From Megalonaias nervosa (Eukaryota; Mollusca; Bivalvia; Unionida; Unionidae), in the NCBI GenBank assembly GCA_016617855.1, contig JAECUM010009792.1, forward strand, positions 20,019 through 84,018: 64,000 nt of DNA. The letters are read 5' to 3'. Below the pieces are notes generated by a model. It worked only from the letters and a program-made list of their open reading frames with translations. It had not been told where the DNA came from and searched no databases. Positions 51,465 to 60,924 of this stretch are shown here, piece after piece (the stretch's first letter is position 1; each line of letters opens with the position of its first letter). The position numbers and the translations under genes are program-made.

Positions 51465-52069
51465 ATATAAATTTATTGTGACAAATCCGTGTGGAGTAGC
51501 TTGTGCTTTTGAAAAAAGTTTTTGAACTTAATCATGTCAATGTCCCCTGAACACCAAGTTTAATGAGTGTTTCGCAGAGTATGTGTATCTACTCCATTAA
51601 AAACAACTAAAATATTGTGGTTGTCTCTGATCACTTTAGGTATTTGTGTATATGGCTGAGTAACATAAATCACGTCATTATTTTTGTGTGTGCCTCGAGA
51701 AAATATCCGAGCTGGATTTGATTGTTTGTCCAGCATCATATCGTCATATATTACGAGATAATTAATAAGTCCATCGAGGTCATCTACAGATGAGACTTCA
51801 TCAATATCGGTGAAAAAATCAACGACACCATCGGTGTCACTGTCTTCATCCATCAACTTTGCATTTTCATTAAAATCTTTAAGTACTTCATAACATCGTT
51901 GGTCATCTACAGATGGTGCCACTAAATATAACTTATCCCACTTGAGCCACCTCATTATCAGATTAAGCAACAATTGCGTCTTACCAGACCCAGATGGGCC
52001 TATTATTATACAGCTGATAGAATTTGGTAGCGCTGGATGATGTTTGACTGGCTCTTGTTTTGGTGTCAC
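51465..52069 (-). pseudogene. Polinton packaging ATPase (A32/FtsK-like), C-terminal part frameshifted
   Basis: On the minus strand 52069-51560 is open for 169 codons. Walker A is IIIGPSGSGKTQLLLN (residues about 21-36) and Walker B is YLVIYDDMML (about 105-114). This is the family that pumps viral DNA into capsids. The frame stops at 51560, but downstream minus-strand sequence to about 51465 still encodes the usual end of the protein in another frame (TPHGFVTINLYD), so a frameshift has cut it. No ATG exists at the start of the open frame (it begins with GTG). Confidence 0.85.
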
Positions 52070-52208
52070 TGAGAAGTCAATTAAATCAATATAATAAATA
52101 ATATGAATTTATATTGTGTTCGATGCAGGGCACCCACCCCCACCAGTGGATTAACAACAATAATAACAAAAACTTAAAAGCATGCACGCACAGGCCAGTG
52201 TGTGAAAT

Positions 52209-52616
52209 GTGGTACAAAAAAAATACAAATTTATTTCCCTTGACAAGTCAAGGAAGACAGGCGGTGATATTGCTACTTCACTGGGAAAATTACCAAGAAC
52301 TCCATGGGCTAAATACCCCGGTGAGAAACATCTTCCTGGATATAATTACTGTGGTCCTGGAACCCGACTTGATATTCGACTTGACGAACGAGACCAACCA
52401 ATACCTGGAGAATATCCAATGAATGCGATTGATCAAGCGTGTCATGTTCATGATGTTGTGTATAATAACAAAGATTTACAACAACGACATATTGCAGATG
52501 TGAAATTGATTCACTCGTTAAATTCCATAAAAAATAAATCTCTCAGAGAAAAACTCGCTAGTTTCCTAATAAAATCCGCGATGAAAGGTAAATTAGTGCT
52601 AGGGGCCGGTAATTAA
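52209..52616 (+). CDS. PLA2-domain protein (parvovirus-VP1u-like fold), Polinton gene
   Basis: An open frame of 135 codons ends at TAA 52614-52616. It contains the calcium loop YCGPGT (residues 47-52) and the catalytic helix DQACHVHDVVY with the His-Asp pair at 81-82. Such phospholipase A2 domains occur in parvovirus capsids and in many Polintons and adintoviruses, where they are thought to help the particle breach membranes. The frame is uninterrupted over the domain, unlike its neighbours, but has no ATG before the domain: a TGA lies at 52203-52205 and the frame opens at GTG. The 5' end may therefore be lost. The integrase ATG follows 22 bp after the stop. Confidence 0.85.
   Translation: MVQKKYKFISLDKSRKTGGDIATSLGKLPRTPWAKYPGEKHLPGYNYCGPGTRLDIRLDERDQPIPGEYPMNAIDQACHVHDVVYNNKDLQQRHIADVKLIHSLNSIKNKSLREKLASFLIKSAMKGKLVLGAGN
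52235..52260. repeat. 26-bp element repeated in inverse orientation at 59529-59554
   Basis: Exact 26/26 reverse-complement match between the two sites. The core CCTTGAC-AA-GTCAAGG is an interrupted palindrome with 7-bp arms. In the PLA2 frame it encodes LDKSRK. At the other site it lies at the C-terminus of a membrane-segment protein and encodes the same residues. Confidence 0.9.
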
Positions 52617-53379
52617 TCAACTGATTATTATCATAATAATGGAATCAGTTTATTATAGCCCAAGAGGATATTGGAAAGGCAGAGCAGCGATTAGTAAACT
52701 TGCTGATGCAGCAAATGCTTCACGTTCTGTTGCTGAAAATTGGTGAGGACGACAGGCAATATGGCAAATTTACCTACCACTATCTAAACAAATTCAGTAC
52801 GCACATTTTGATGTCACCACTCCCAATGAAATTAATGAAGCAGTATTTTGTTTTTGCCACACGATACCATTAAAACACACATACGTCAATCACGCTCATA
52901 CAAATACGTATTAACTGTAGTTGACGTTGCAAGTAAATATAAAGAAGCAGAACCATTTTCAACTAAAAGAGCAACTGAAGATGCATCTGCGTTTGAACGA
53001 ATTTATGAACGAGGACCCTTGCGATGGCCACAACTATTACAGGTTGATCCTGGCAAAGAATTTCTTGGTGCAGCATCATCTCTGATGTAAAAACATAATG
53101 CTAAATTCAGAAGAGGACACACTGCAATTCATCGCGATCAGGCAATCGTTGAACGATTTAATCGAACACTTGCTGAGCGGTTATTTGGATACCAGTATGC
53201 GAAGGAAATATCCCTGAATAAAGTTCAGGCAGATACGAGATCTCGTGAATTGGTTGCAAGATTACCAAGTGTGATAGCTGCGTTAAATAATGAAATTACT
53301 CGTGCAACTGACATGAAACCCATTAATGCGATCACAAAGAAATATATACCAATACAACTACGTGATTTTTCAAAACAAC

Positions 53380-53383
<4 letters not shown>

Positions 53384-53473
<90 letters not shown>
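53384..53473. repeat. (GT)n-(GA)n compound microsatellite, SINE tail
   Basis: About 58 bp of GT repeats followed by about 31 bp of GA repeats, forming the 3' tail of the minus-strand SINE. Confidence 0.97.
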
Positions 53474-53478
<5 letters not shown>

Positions 53479-53780
53479 ATTTTTAACGTAGCTTTAACAA
53501 TTTTTCAGTCATATCGCAACGATGTCTGCAGTGTGGCAGTTTATGGTGATGTGTAGCACTGGGGCATCATGCCACAGACATGTAGCATGATGTCCCACCC
53601 GGTCACATTATCCTGACGCCAGACCGACCAGTCCTAACACTAACTCTTAATGCTGAGCGCCAAGCGAGGCAGCTGTTAGTACCATTTTTGTAAGTCTTTG
53701 GTATGACTCGGCCGGGGATCGAACCCACAACCTCCCGCATCCGATGCGGACGCTCTAACCACTAGGCCACCAGAGCGGTC
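53384..53780 (-). mobile_element. SINE inserted in the integrase, with 15-bp target duplication
   Basis: The target sequence 'ttcaaaacaaccagt' is at 53369-53383 and again at 53781-53795. On the minus strand the insert starts with a tRNA head ('tggcctagtggttagagcg' A-box region, 'gtgggttcgatcc' B box), continues through 'aaaatggtactaacagctgc' and ends in a (TC)n(AC)n tail at 53473-53384. It is the same family as 50960-51130. Confidence 0.95.
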
Positions 53781-54033
53781 TTCAAAACAACCAGTAATAG
53801 GTAATGTGACTGTAAGATATTTATATGAAGCTGGTGAGCTTGAAGGGGGTAAAAAATGAGCAACTGATCCTATTTGGAGTGTGACCACACATACAATTTC
53901 CAGCGTGGTTAGATACACGGGTAGACCTGTAATCTACAGACTGGATTCAAGTGCTCCTCAGCTTGGATTTGTACGCGAAGAATTACAAGTAATTCCTGAG
54001 GATACACAATTACCACCACGTTCACTTTTGTAA

Positions 54034-54257
54034 CTGGCTCCTCGACGTCGATTACACTCAAGACAGGTCAGCATCACATTTTCGCGTGTGTGACCAAGAC
54101 TACTATTAATTCTATCTACGGTAAACTGTTTTGGATTATTATTCGAATACTGCCACAACATATTACAGTTACAACTTGCACAATGATTATTCTGTCGTTG
54201 TTTCAGTGTCATAATAAATTCAACGTCGAGATCAAAGTCGCGTTTATTTATTTATTT
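54034..54257 (-). pseudogene. HNH-endonuclease-like zinc domain at the end of the polymerase-helicase tract
   Basis: On the minus strand, CASCNCNML, then FTVDRINSSLGHTRENV and LTCLECNRRRG have the C-x2-C ... DRI ... GH ... N ... C-x2-C layout of HNH nucleases. It is in the same frame as the helicase C-terminus, separated by a single TAA that lies in a short TTTA repeat (about 54238-54252). It was probably part of one protein with the helicase. Its own stop cannot be placed because the frame continues into the antisense of the integrase end. Confidence 0.7.
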
Positions 54258-55400
54258 TTGGTCACATTGTTTATAACCGGATAAGTTTTTCTTAACAACT
54301 TCCTTGTTAACTACATCATCGCCATTGCTACCAATGGTTTCCTGAGTTTGATTATTATGTTCTGTGAAGTCTACGACAACCCTCCGCAGTTGAGATATTC
54401 TTCTGACTCTAGATACTGCGAGATAAACTAAATTTGACCATTCGAGCCGATCATCAATAATCCAAATATTTGTATCAGAAATAGTTAATCCTTGTGACGA
54501 ATGAATCGTTATAGCTTATCCTAGTGTCCATGGAGTTTTGTCCATCGTTAACGCGCTCTCAACAGCACTGACAGAAACCCAAACAGTATCATTTAGTGCA
54601 AGATTTTGTTTTTCATCAGTTCCTGGAATCTCAACTTCAATGTATTGTCGTCGCGTATCTGCTGGGCGATAACACAATGGTGCAGGTAGATTTGAAAACT
54701 TTCTTTATGTAACATAAATGATTGTTGTTGAAGTGTATCACAAACTATCTTTCTACTTGCAGCCATCAAATCAACTGGCCTCCACAAATTCCAACAATTA
54801 TTTATATGTGTTTCCGGAATTACATCACGCATTATCTCACACTGTATTTTATCCGGCTGTAGTCTGATTAATCTCTTAAACTCCTTCAATGGTTCATCAA
54901 TAGCTCTATGATCATCAGTTGTCTCCTCATAATAATCTTCAAACGTTTTTAACCATTCATGCGAAGAATGTATAACAAAAGGTGGTGGTTGACCATGATC
55001 GCCACACATTATCACAGCAGTATTTTTCGTCAATAACCAATCAAGAAACATTTTAGTACTTCCAGCTATACCGAACATAATTCATCCCAGATAATAATTC
55101 CAGGAACGTATTTTTTACCCATTCGTTCAGGAGTCCATGCGTCTTCGCACCATATAAAAAAGGCATGATAAGTTTTAGAGTTTACTCTTCGTTCATTCAT
55201 TTCTTTGGCGAGTCTATGTGTAGGTGTCAAAACAATCACATCTGAACAGTTATTAAGGAATAATTCAATCGCACGCGTTGTTTTACCAGAACCACCACAT
55301 CCATTGAGATAAACGTTTTTATTTCTGGCCACAGGATCATATACTGATGGTGCAAATGATTTTGATATTTGATAATTATTCTTGTAATATATTTCCTTAA
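54258..55400 (-). pseudogene. SF1 (Pif1/Dda-like) helicase, fused downstream of polymerase B
   Basis: Motif I is LNGCGGSGKTTRAIE (55302-55276). VIVLTPTHRLAKEM (Ia), GIIIWDELCSV (II) and AVIMCGDHGQPPPF (III) follow. After a gap with frameshifts come AITIHSSQGLTI (V) and LVYLAVSRVR (VI) at about 54510-54400. This is the complete superfamily 1 set. Motif I lies in the same uninterrupted frame (55656-55066) as polymerase motif C, so polymerase and helicase are one polypeptide. Lesions are a frameshift at about 55070, another near 54593, and a TAA just before motif V. It would unwind DNA for element replication. Confidence 0.85.
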
Positions 55401-56880
55401 TTTCAACGTCGGAGGATTCAGAATAACTAATTATATTTTCTCGTTTTACTCTCCATTCGCCGCATGATGCATCAACGCCGAGTAATGGTTTTAACAAATC
55501 ATTATATTTTTTATTTATATAAAATGAATCCGTGGCGACTCTAACCGCAATCAAAGGAAATCTGTTTATCATCAGTAATAAGTTTATCGAAACGTACGCG
55601 AGCATCAAAGATCTTAAATGAGCAAACTGCGGTGACTCACCATCAATATAGCTCACAAATTAGTGCCGTCCGACAAATAAGCATTACTTCGACTTATAAA
55701 TGTGTTTCTCGCCGTTGTATCAGCAGTTATAAAATCGAGTTCAGCATCGTCCATAATTCATCTTGTACGATGTCCTTTATGATCACATGAACTACCCTGA
55801 GTAAACTTACCGATTATTTTTCTACCGAGATCTTTTGAACCTTATTTTCATAATCAGTCACATCAGGAATTTCATCATCAGAATATTTCTTTTGTTGTGG
55901 CAACCAAACTGTTTCTGCGGACGATATGATATAATTATTTCACTTACAACCAACGATATCAATATTTTTACATCAAGCATGTATCGTAATAAAACTATTG
56001 GAGCCCAATATTGTTCTAAAAAAATGTCTTCCAAACCACACATAAACAATCGGATGGAGATTTTCCGTAAATTCGAATGACTCTATACAAAAAAATCCAG
56101 TCAGGTCAAAATCTGGTAAGGGTCCATTTATCGCAACTCTGGTCATCTCGTGTATTGGATGTCCATATCTCTTAAAATGCTCAGAACACTCTCCGTATCC
56201 AAGAAAACTTCCAGGATAACATGCTACCATGTCAACTGAGATAGCGTCGTAATAACCGTATTCAGTATTCCACAATCCACCGTGTCCATATTCGACACAA
56301 CTGCGCTGGACATCAACAAGAAATACCGATCTTGTCGGCGACCATGAATTTTTCTCCTGAGCAAAGTGAGCAGCAAGTGATGGAACGGTAAAACAATTAT
56401 TCAGTAATTGTTCGATAACATCATGATCATTCGTGTATTTCAACGCAGGATTTTTCATTTCGTCGAGGAGAAATTCTACACGATAAATATCGCCATTAGG
56501 TCGTACAAACTGATCATAGTTTACGGATTTTAACTTTTGAAACAACCACACCGATACAGGGTCACTCTTACTGATATTTCTGATATAATCGAATATATAA
56601 TGATTATACAATTTGACTGTTCTGTCTCATGGAAATATTGTTACAGTCGATGTCCATGCATGTGCGTTATGATCAATAATCTCTATCGGAGCTCCCCTTG
56701 ACTCATATTTCGACTTATAAAGAATCTCTCCGGTCAGTGTTTTCACTGTTATTGGGAACTTCAATTTTTTCCCCCAGCTCAGCAACGTCGCTGATAGACG
56801 CTCCGGTATCTTTAATTGTTTCTGCCCACTTACTTATTTTTTTACTTCGTAAATCTGTTAAACCGACGAGGATATAGAAT
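55401..56880 (-). pseudogene. protein-primed-type family B DNA polymerase (Polinton PolB)
   Basis: Minus-strand pieces run from about 56880. The N-terminal part includes DLRSKKISKWAETIKDTG, then a stop at about 56625. Frame 56611-55973 holds motif A as ISVDMVACYPGSFLG. A frameshifted stretch near 55810 has IIGKFTQGS, a plausible motif B. Frame 55656-55066 carries motif C as VRVATDSFYI (55536-55525 for ATDS) and then enters the helicase. This enzyme copies the linear element from protein-primed ends. At least four stops or shifts are visible (about 56625, 55970, 55835 and 55720-55640). The exonuclease domain is short or missing in what can be read. Confidence 0.85.
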
Positions 56881-57212
56881 TATCTGAACAATTGGACCCT
56901 GATAAACTTATAAATGATTTTGAAGCGCTACAGGAACGGAAATATGATGGAAGTTATACACTAGCAGCCGAGTATAGATTCATTAAGTTACTTCAACAGG
57001 CCATGAGACATTCTCTACCTTATGTCGATGATGAGGGTATTCAAAAATTTGTTTTACTCGCAAACGCGATTGAGAAAGTTAGATCAGAGTTATCAGACGA
57101 ATACAAAACAAAAAAGATCATGAGTTCCCGCGTGCGACAGCTGAAGAAATTTTTGTCAATGACTTCGTCGCTGCGTGAAAGCGCTGTCACCAGTGACTGT
57201 GGTAGCGAATAG
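56862..57212 (+). CDS. small helical protein, unknown function
   Basis: Open from 56862 to TAG 57210-57212, starting next to the 5' end of the polymerase on the other strand. It is polar and probably all-helical (LINDFEALQERKYDGSYTL, EYRFIKLLQQAM, LANAIEKVRSELSDEY). No ATG occurs before residue 80 or so of the open frame, so the start is missing or lies in another exon or frame. I do not recognise the family. Its position suggests an early gene divergently placed from the polymerase. Confidence 0.5.
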   Translation, partial: TDEDIELSEQLDPDKLINDFEALQERKYDGSYTLAAEYRFIKLLQQAMRHSLPYVDDEGIQKFVLLANAIEKVRSELSDEYKTKKIMSSRVRQLKKFLSMTSSLRESAVTSDCGSE

Positions 57213-58330
57213 TTACATACTTAAATTTACCCGTGTATTTGGAAGAGCTCCGGTAATCGTGGGGTTAGGGCGTCCGCGTACGGATCCACTAGTGGAAACT
57301 CTTCACATGTTCGAGTCTCAAAAACTGTTAAAGACACAGTGTCTTGCATTCGGCGACAGATGCTATTATAATTGAAGGGGGGGGGGGCACCTGCGGGCAG
57401 TTGATGACGAGTTTTACTTGTATACGGGTGAATGTAAGATTTTAAAAAAAAATACTAATTCCAGGTGTAACTCGCCTGGCACCCTCAACCTCAAAGCGCC
57501 CGGGGTTCACTTAGCGGTGTTTTTATTACCCCTATAGCGGTTAGCGATCCAAGAATTGCAATGAGAAAGAAAAATATAACAATTACCCCCAGGTACACTC
57601 TTTCGCTATTTTTTTTTTATTTACTTTTATTCTGATTCTGATTCAGATGATAATATTTATTCAGATATTTATTCTGATTATGATATTTATGCAGAATCAA
57701 ATTTATTTGGATAATAATATTTATTTTTATTCTGATTTATTTTTTAAAATCAATTTCAGAGATATTTTTGTTATCTTGAGTATCATTTACCCCATCAAAT
57801 TATGAAATCTGGACGATAATCATGATTTTGAGTACCATTTACCCCATCAAATTGTGGAATCTGAACAATAATCACGATTCTGGGTACCATTTACCCCATC
57901 AAAATTAGAAAATCAGTTCGAAAACAATAAAAAATAAAATTTTCATTATAATAATATTCATTGTTGTTGTTGGTCAGTAAAAAATAATATTTTATTGTTT
58001 CAGCGTAATTTATCACCAAAAATAAAATTTTGAGTACCATTTACCCCATCAATGAGGTGAGTTTAGTCTGATTTTGATTTTTAGTCATGTATTTACCTCA
58101 TCGATTTTCAGAGTTTAGTCTGATTTTGATTTGTAGTCGTGTATTTCCCCAATCTGGCTTGCAGCCTCGATCGAAGTCGAGGAAAAATAAAAAGTATTCA
58201 GATTATAATATTTTTTTATTCTGATTCTGATTCTGATTATAATATTTTTTAAAATTCTGATTCTGATTCTGATTTTTTTTTTTTCGCAACAGAAAGTAGC
58301 TACGATGACGCTCTTGTGGTGTAAATGAGT
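57213..58330. other. non-coding spacer with simple and ~60-bp repeats
   Basis: Contains a G run (about 57377-57388), an interrupted palindrome CCAGG-N9-CCTGG near 57463-57481 and 'ttctgattctgattctga' tracts at about 57630-57735 and 58218-58280. Five copies of 'accatttaccccatcaa' lie between about 57783 and 58052, the first three spaced 60-62 bp. No gene was recognised. It separates the replication genes from the structural cluster and could contain an element boundary. Confidence 0.6.
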
Positions 58331-58352
58331 ATAGGATACATCCCTGCTGGGC

Positions 58353-59494
58353 CTAATTGGATTTTTCAAGGTCGACTTGATAACTTCCATCTATTACATC
58401 ACATACAAAATTGACTGCGATCGTCGACGTGACATTTACAAACCCGGGCGATTTATGGCGACTTCCACCGTATTGATCGTTGTTGTGTCTGAAAATATTT
58501 GCTGCTGGGGCTGTTCTTTTCCATGCCTCTATAACTTTTGGAAAGTGTTCATCGACGATTTCGCCGATTGATCTTCCTGCATTAAATTCAAGTTCAGGCA
58601 AAAGCATGTTATCATCCTGTTAATAGATTGATTTAAATAATGTTTAAAAAATAACCGTTTCAAATCGTCGTTGGAGTTTACATTTGCAATTATAACTCTA
58701 TTGACATATTTTAGGTCTAAGAGAACTTGTCTTAGATGTATAATATTTTCAATGATCTGCTGTTTTACGTCTTCCTTGTATTTAATAAAATCTGTATTTA
58801 TTTTTTTTTTTTGTACTGGAATAAATCTCACATTTGGTCCAAGGAAGTGTAAGAAATCTGTTATCAGAGGAAAACTTTTACCGTCAAGGTGTATGGACCT
58901 GTGTTAAAATGTGTCTTGTTTTCGATATCTTGGAATATTTGTAAATGATTGCTTCACTGAAAGAAATTCATCTCGTTTTGGTTCTGGTAGTTCTACATAA
59001 ACTGGTGGTATTTCAGGCCAACATAATACGGTTCTGATCGATGATTGATATATTGATATACGCCATAATCTGGAGAATATATTTTCAATCGCCGCAGATA
59101 ATGTTGCTTCGTGAACAGTAATGGCTATCTTGGATTCTTTGCCTGTTATAGATTTAATCCGGCTCTGGAATTCATCATTAATTTGTTCGATTTGATAACT
59201 GCCCGTGGTAATACTTACGACTTGCCAATCTAGTGTTCCGTCATCTTTATTGTTATTTGTAAATACAAGTGAATTATTTGGTTGTAATCCACCAAACGGT
59301 TTTGATCTGATATTCGGCCAACTATAATAAACTCGCAATTGTGCTAGTGCTATTTAGTTGACTGGAATTGCAGTTGGGAAATTAATGCTGAATTCAGGAC
59401 TAGTTGAACTCGCTGATATCGTTGTGGTTTTCTCCGGCTCTGTATTAGTGGTGATTTGTTGTAGCAATTCCGACGACGTTGTCGTTGTTGACAT
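58353..59494 (-). pseudogene. conserved Polinton protein with YSWPNI module, unknown (structural candidate)
   Basis: ATG at 59494-59492 follows 23 bp after the stop of the upstream gene. It codes a Thr/Ser-rich start (MSTTTTSSELLQQITTN). Then RVYYSWPNIRSKPFGG and VVSITTGSYQIEQINDEFQ form a module I recognise as recurrent in animal Polinton proteins of unknown role. The rest (FTNIPRYRKQD, FLGPNVRFIPVQKKK, HLRQVLLDLKYVNRVI, SIGEIVDEHFPKVIEAW, FVNVTSTIAVNFV) reads in the same order through one TAA near 59340, one at 58906 and a frameshift near 58600. It comprised about 390 codons originally. It may be a minor virion protein, which is inference only. Confidence 0.65.
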
Positions 59495-59528
59495 TATTTA
59501 TAAATCAGGATTTTAAATCAAGATAACT

Positions 59529-59554
59529 CTGTCTTCCTTGACTTGTCAAGGGAA
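59529..59554. repeat. 26-bp element, inverse copy of 52235-52260
   Basis: Exact reverse complement of 52235-52260. It replaces the C-terminal sequence present at the corresponding place of the second copy (63480-63519), which does not contain it. Confidence 0.9.
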
Positions 59555-59834
59555 CTGGAAACCCCTGATTCATAGATCAGGAGCATTTCTGCGAATTCCT
59601 GGTCTGATATTATCCAGTCGCTAAGCCCTGATTATATCAACGATGATAATTTAGCGTGTGCTTGTGATAGTAACATTTGATATTCATGTAATTTATCAGC
59701 CGCACACGTAGATATCTTTTTTGCAATTATGGTAAGAACACCAGCAATTGTTGTTGTGGTGGAAACATAAATTGTTACAACTGCTGGAGATACCATTGTT
59801 AATGCTGATAGTAATACACCAATTTCAGCGACTA

Positions 59835-59907
59835 CGGCAAATGCAGAATAAACAATTATATCAGTAACAACGGCAAATGCAGAATAAACAATTTATATCA
59901 GTAACAA
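59835..59907. repeat. 36-bp tandem duplication in the membrane-segment gene
   Basis: 59835-59870 and 59871-59907 are identical except for one extra T in the second. The inverted second copy of the gene has a single unit here. Confidence 0.93.
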
Positions 59908-60026
59908 CGACACGTCTACGATATTTTTTCATTTCTACTGTAAACTCATCTATGATATTTTTCAGTTGAGTCTGTAACAAACACACTTGTTCGTATCTGT
60001 ATTTGTTATCCGACATATACTCTTTA

Positions 60027-60917
60027 TTAAGTAATTATCTGATGCGTTTTAGCGACGAATTCTAGACACCACGAGTAGGACGCTGCGTTTATTTTTTTTT
60101 TCAGATGGTTCCAGTAAAAATATTTCTTCGGTATCTTTATTTAATACAATAGACACGGTTCAAGAAAAATTATCGGTTGAATGAAGCCATGGAAATGTGG
60201 TAAATATCCTAAATTTTGCAGTGCTGAACACGGACAGCCTATACACACCAGTGACTTCCGCTGTATGTTTGATAGTGTTATTTTGCTGTGACCATTGTTG
60301 ATGATCCTGATGATACTGTGCATACCACATTGGTGATCTGCTTGTGAGGAATTTTAATCAGATTAGATTTTTTTAACGATATCAGGAAATCCACAGATAA
60401 TATCGTTGAGTCACGCGTTGATATCAAGGAGTTTGATATCAAGAACATTTGGACTCCCAAAGAAATCATCTGCGGCTTTAATGAGTTTTTGAAAATTTCT
60501 GCAAACATTTAAAAACATATTCACGTGTGCGTCATATTCAGATCGCAAGGTGGTTAGTTTATCATTGATTGTAGTATCTTTGTCGTCTAGGTATTTTTTT
60601 GTTGGGGCGTCTTCATCACCTGTTGGTTCTCTTAAAACAAAGATTTTATTTCAATTCGTGTTGAGGTCACATGTCATTGTATCACCTGTGGATTTTAAAC
60701 GATCAGCAACACTTTTAATTTCATCTCTGATAGTTGCGATTGATACATTTGAATCTCTGATTTTAACGCCGTCAGTAAATACTGGAATATTATTCGGGTT
60801 AGCACCGATGAACCATACGAATTATATCGATCCACTTAATATTACTCGTACTTCGATAAATCGATATCATCTTTTCTTCTTGTGTTTGGTAGAGGACGTT
60901 CCATAAATATCAACCAT
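60027..60917 (-). pseudogene. fiber-like protein (tail-fiber repeat motif plus beta-rich C-terminus)
   Basis: ATG at 60917-60915 lies 7 bp after the protease stop. DGVKIRDSNVSIATIRDEI leads into TGDTMTCDLNTN, then IFVLREPTGDEDAPTKKYLD, which is the classic phage and virus fiber motif of the 'TKKYVD' type, followed by helix-rich YDAHVNMFLNVCRNFQKL. The C-terminal part encodes a hydrophobic, strand-rich domain ending before TAA 60029-60027. Breaks include a stop in the fiber motif (N to *, near 60651), a TGA in the helical part and a frameshift near 60880. Role: probably a virion surface or attachment protein (inference from the motif). The second copy at 62068-63043 is nearly identical over much of its length. 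Confidence 0.65.
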
Positions 60918-60924
60918 TATACGA

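Larger units (their letters stand above)
52639..54033 (+). pseudogene. Polinton/adintovirus retroviral-type integrase, interrupted by a SINE
   Basis: ATG at 52639 starts MESVYYSPRGYWKGRAAI, a typical N-terminus. A TGA at about 52735 and a frameshift near 52845 follow. The core holds the first catalytic Asp in YVLTVVDVASKYKEAE, the second in LLQVDPGKEFLGA, and the Glu in QAIVERFNRTL, about 35 positions later (DDE). A TAA at 53087-53089 lies between the second Asp and the Glu. After the SINE (53384-53780) the C-terminal chromodomain-like part resumes with VRYLYEAGELEGG, one TGA, RLDSSAPQLGFVREEL and TAA at 54031-54033. The enzyme would insert the element DNA into the host genome. It is inactive here. 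Confidence 0.92.
59518..60016 (-). pseudogene. Polinton membrane-segment protein with coiled N-terminus
   Basis: ATG at 60016-60014 gives MSDNKYRYEQVCLLQTQLKN, a helix, then MKKYRRRVVVTDI and a long hydrophobic, Ala/Val/Thr-rich segment. A conserved end follows (ISTCAADKLHEYQMLLSQAH, FAEMLLIY), with a stop at 59520-59518. This order (basic patch, paired hydrophobic stretch, helical tail) recurs in Polintons, and a membrane or virion-interior role is plausible. A 36-bp tandem duplication (59835-59907, second copy one base longer) breaks the frame in the hydrophobic part, and a TAA sits near 59633. The second copy lies at 63054-63519. Confidence 0.65.

Noticed and set aside
58115..58390. Minus-strand frame rich in Ile-Arg repeats
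   Set aside because: Translation of 'ttctgattctga' simple repeats overlapping the end of a real gene in another frame.
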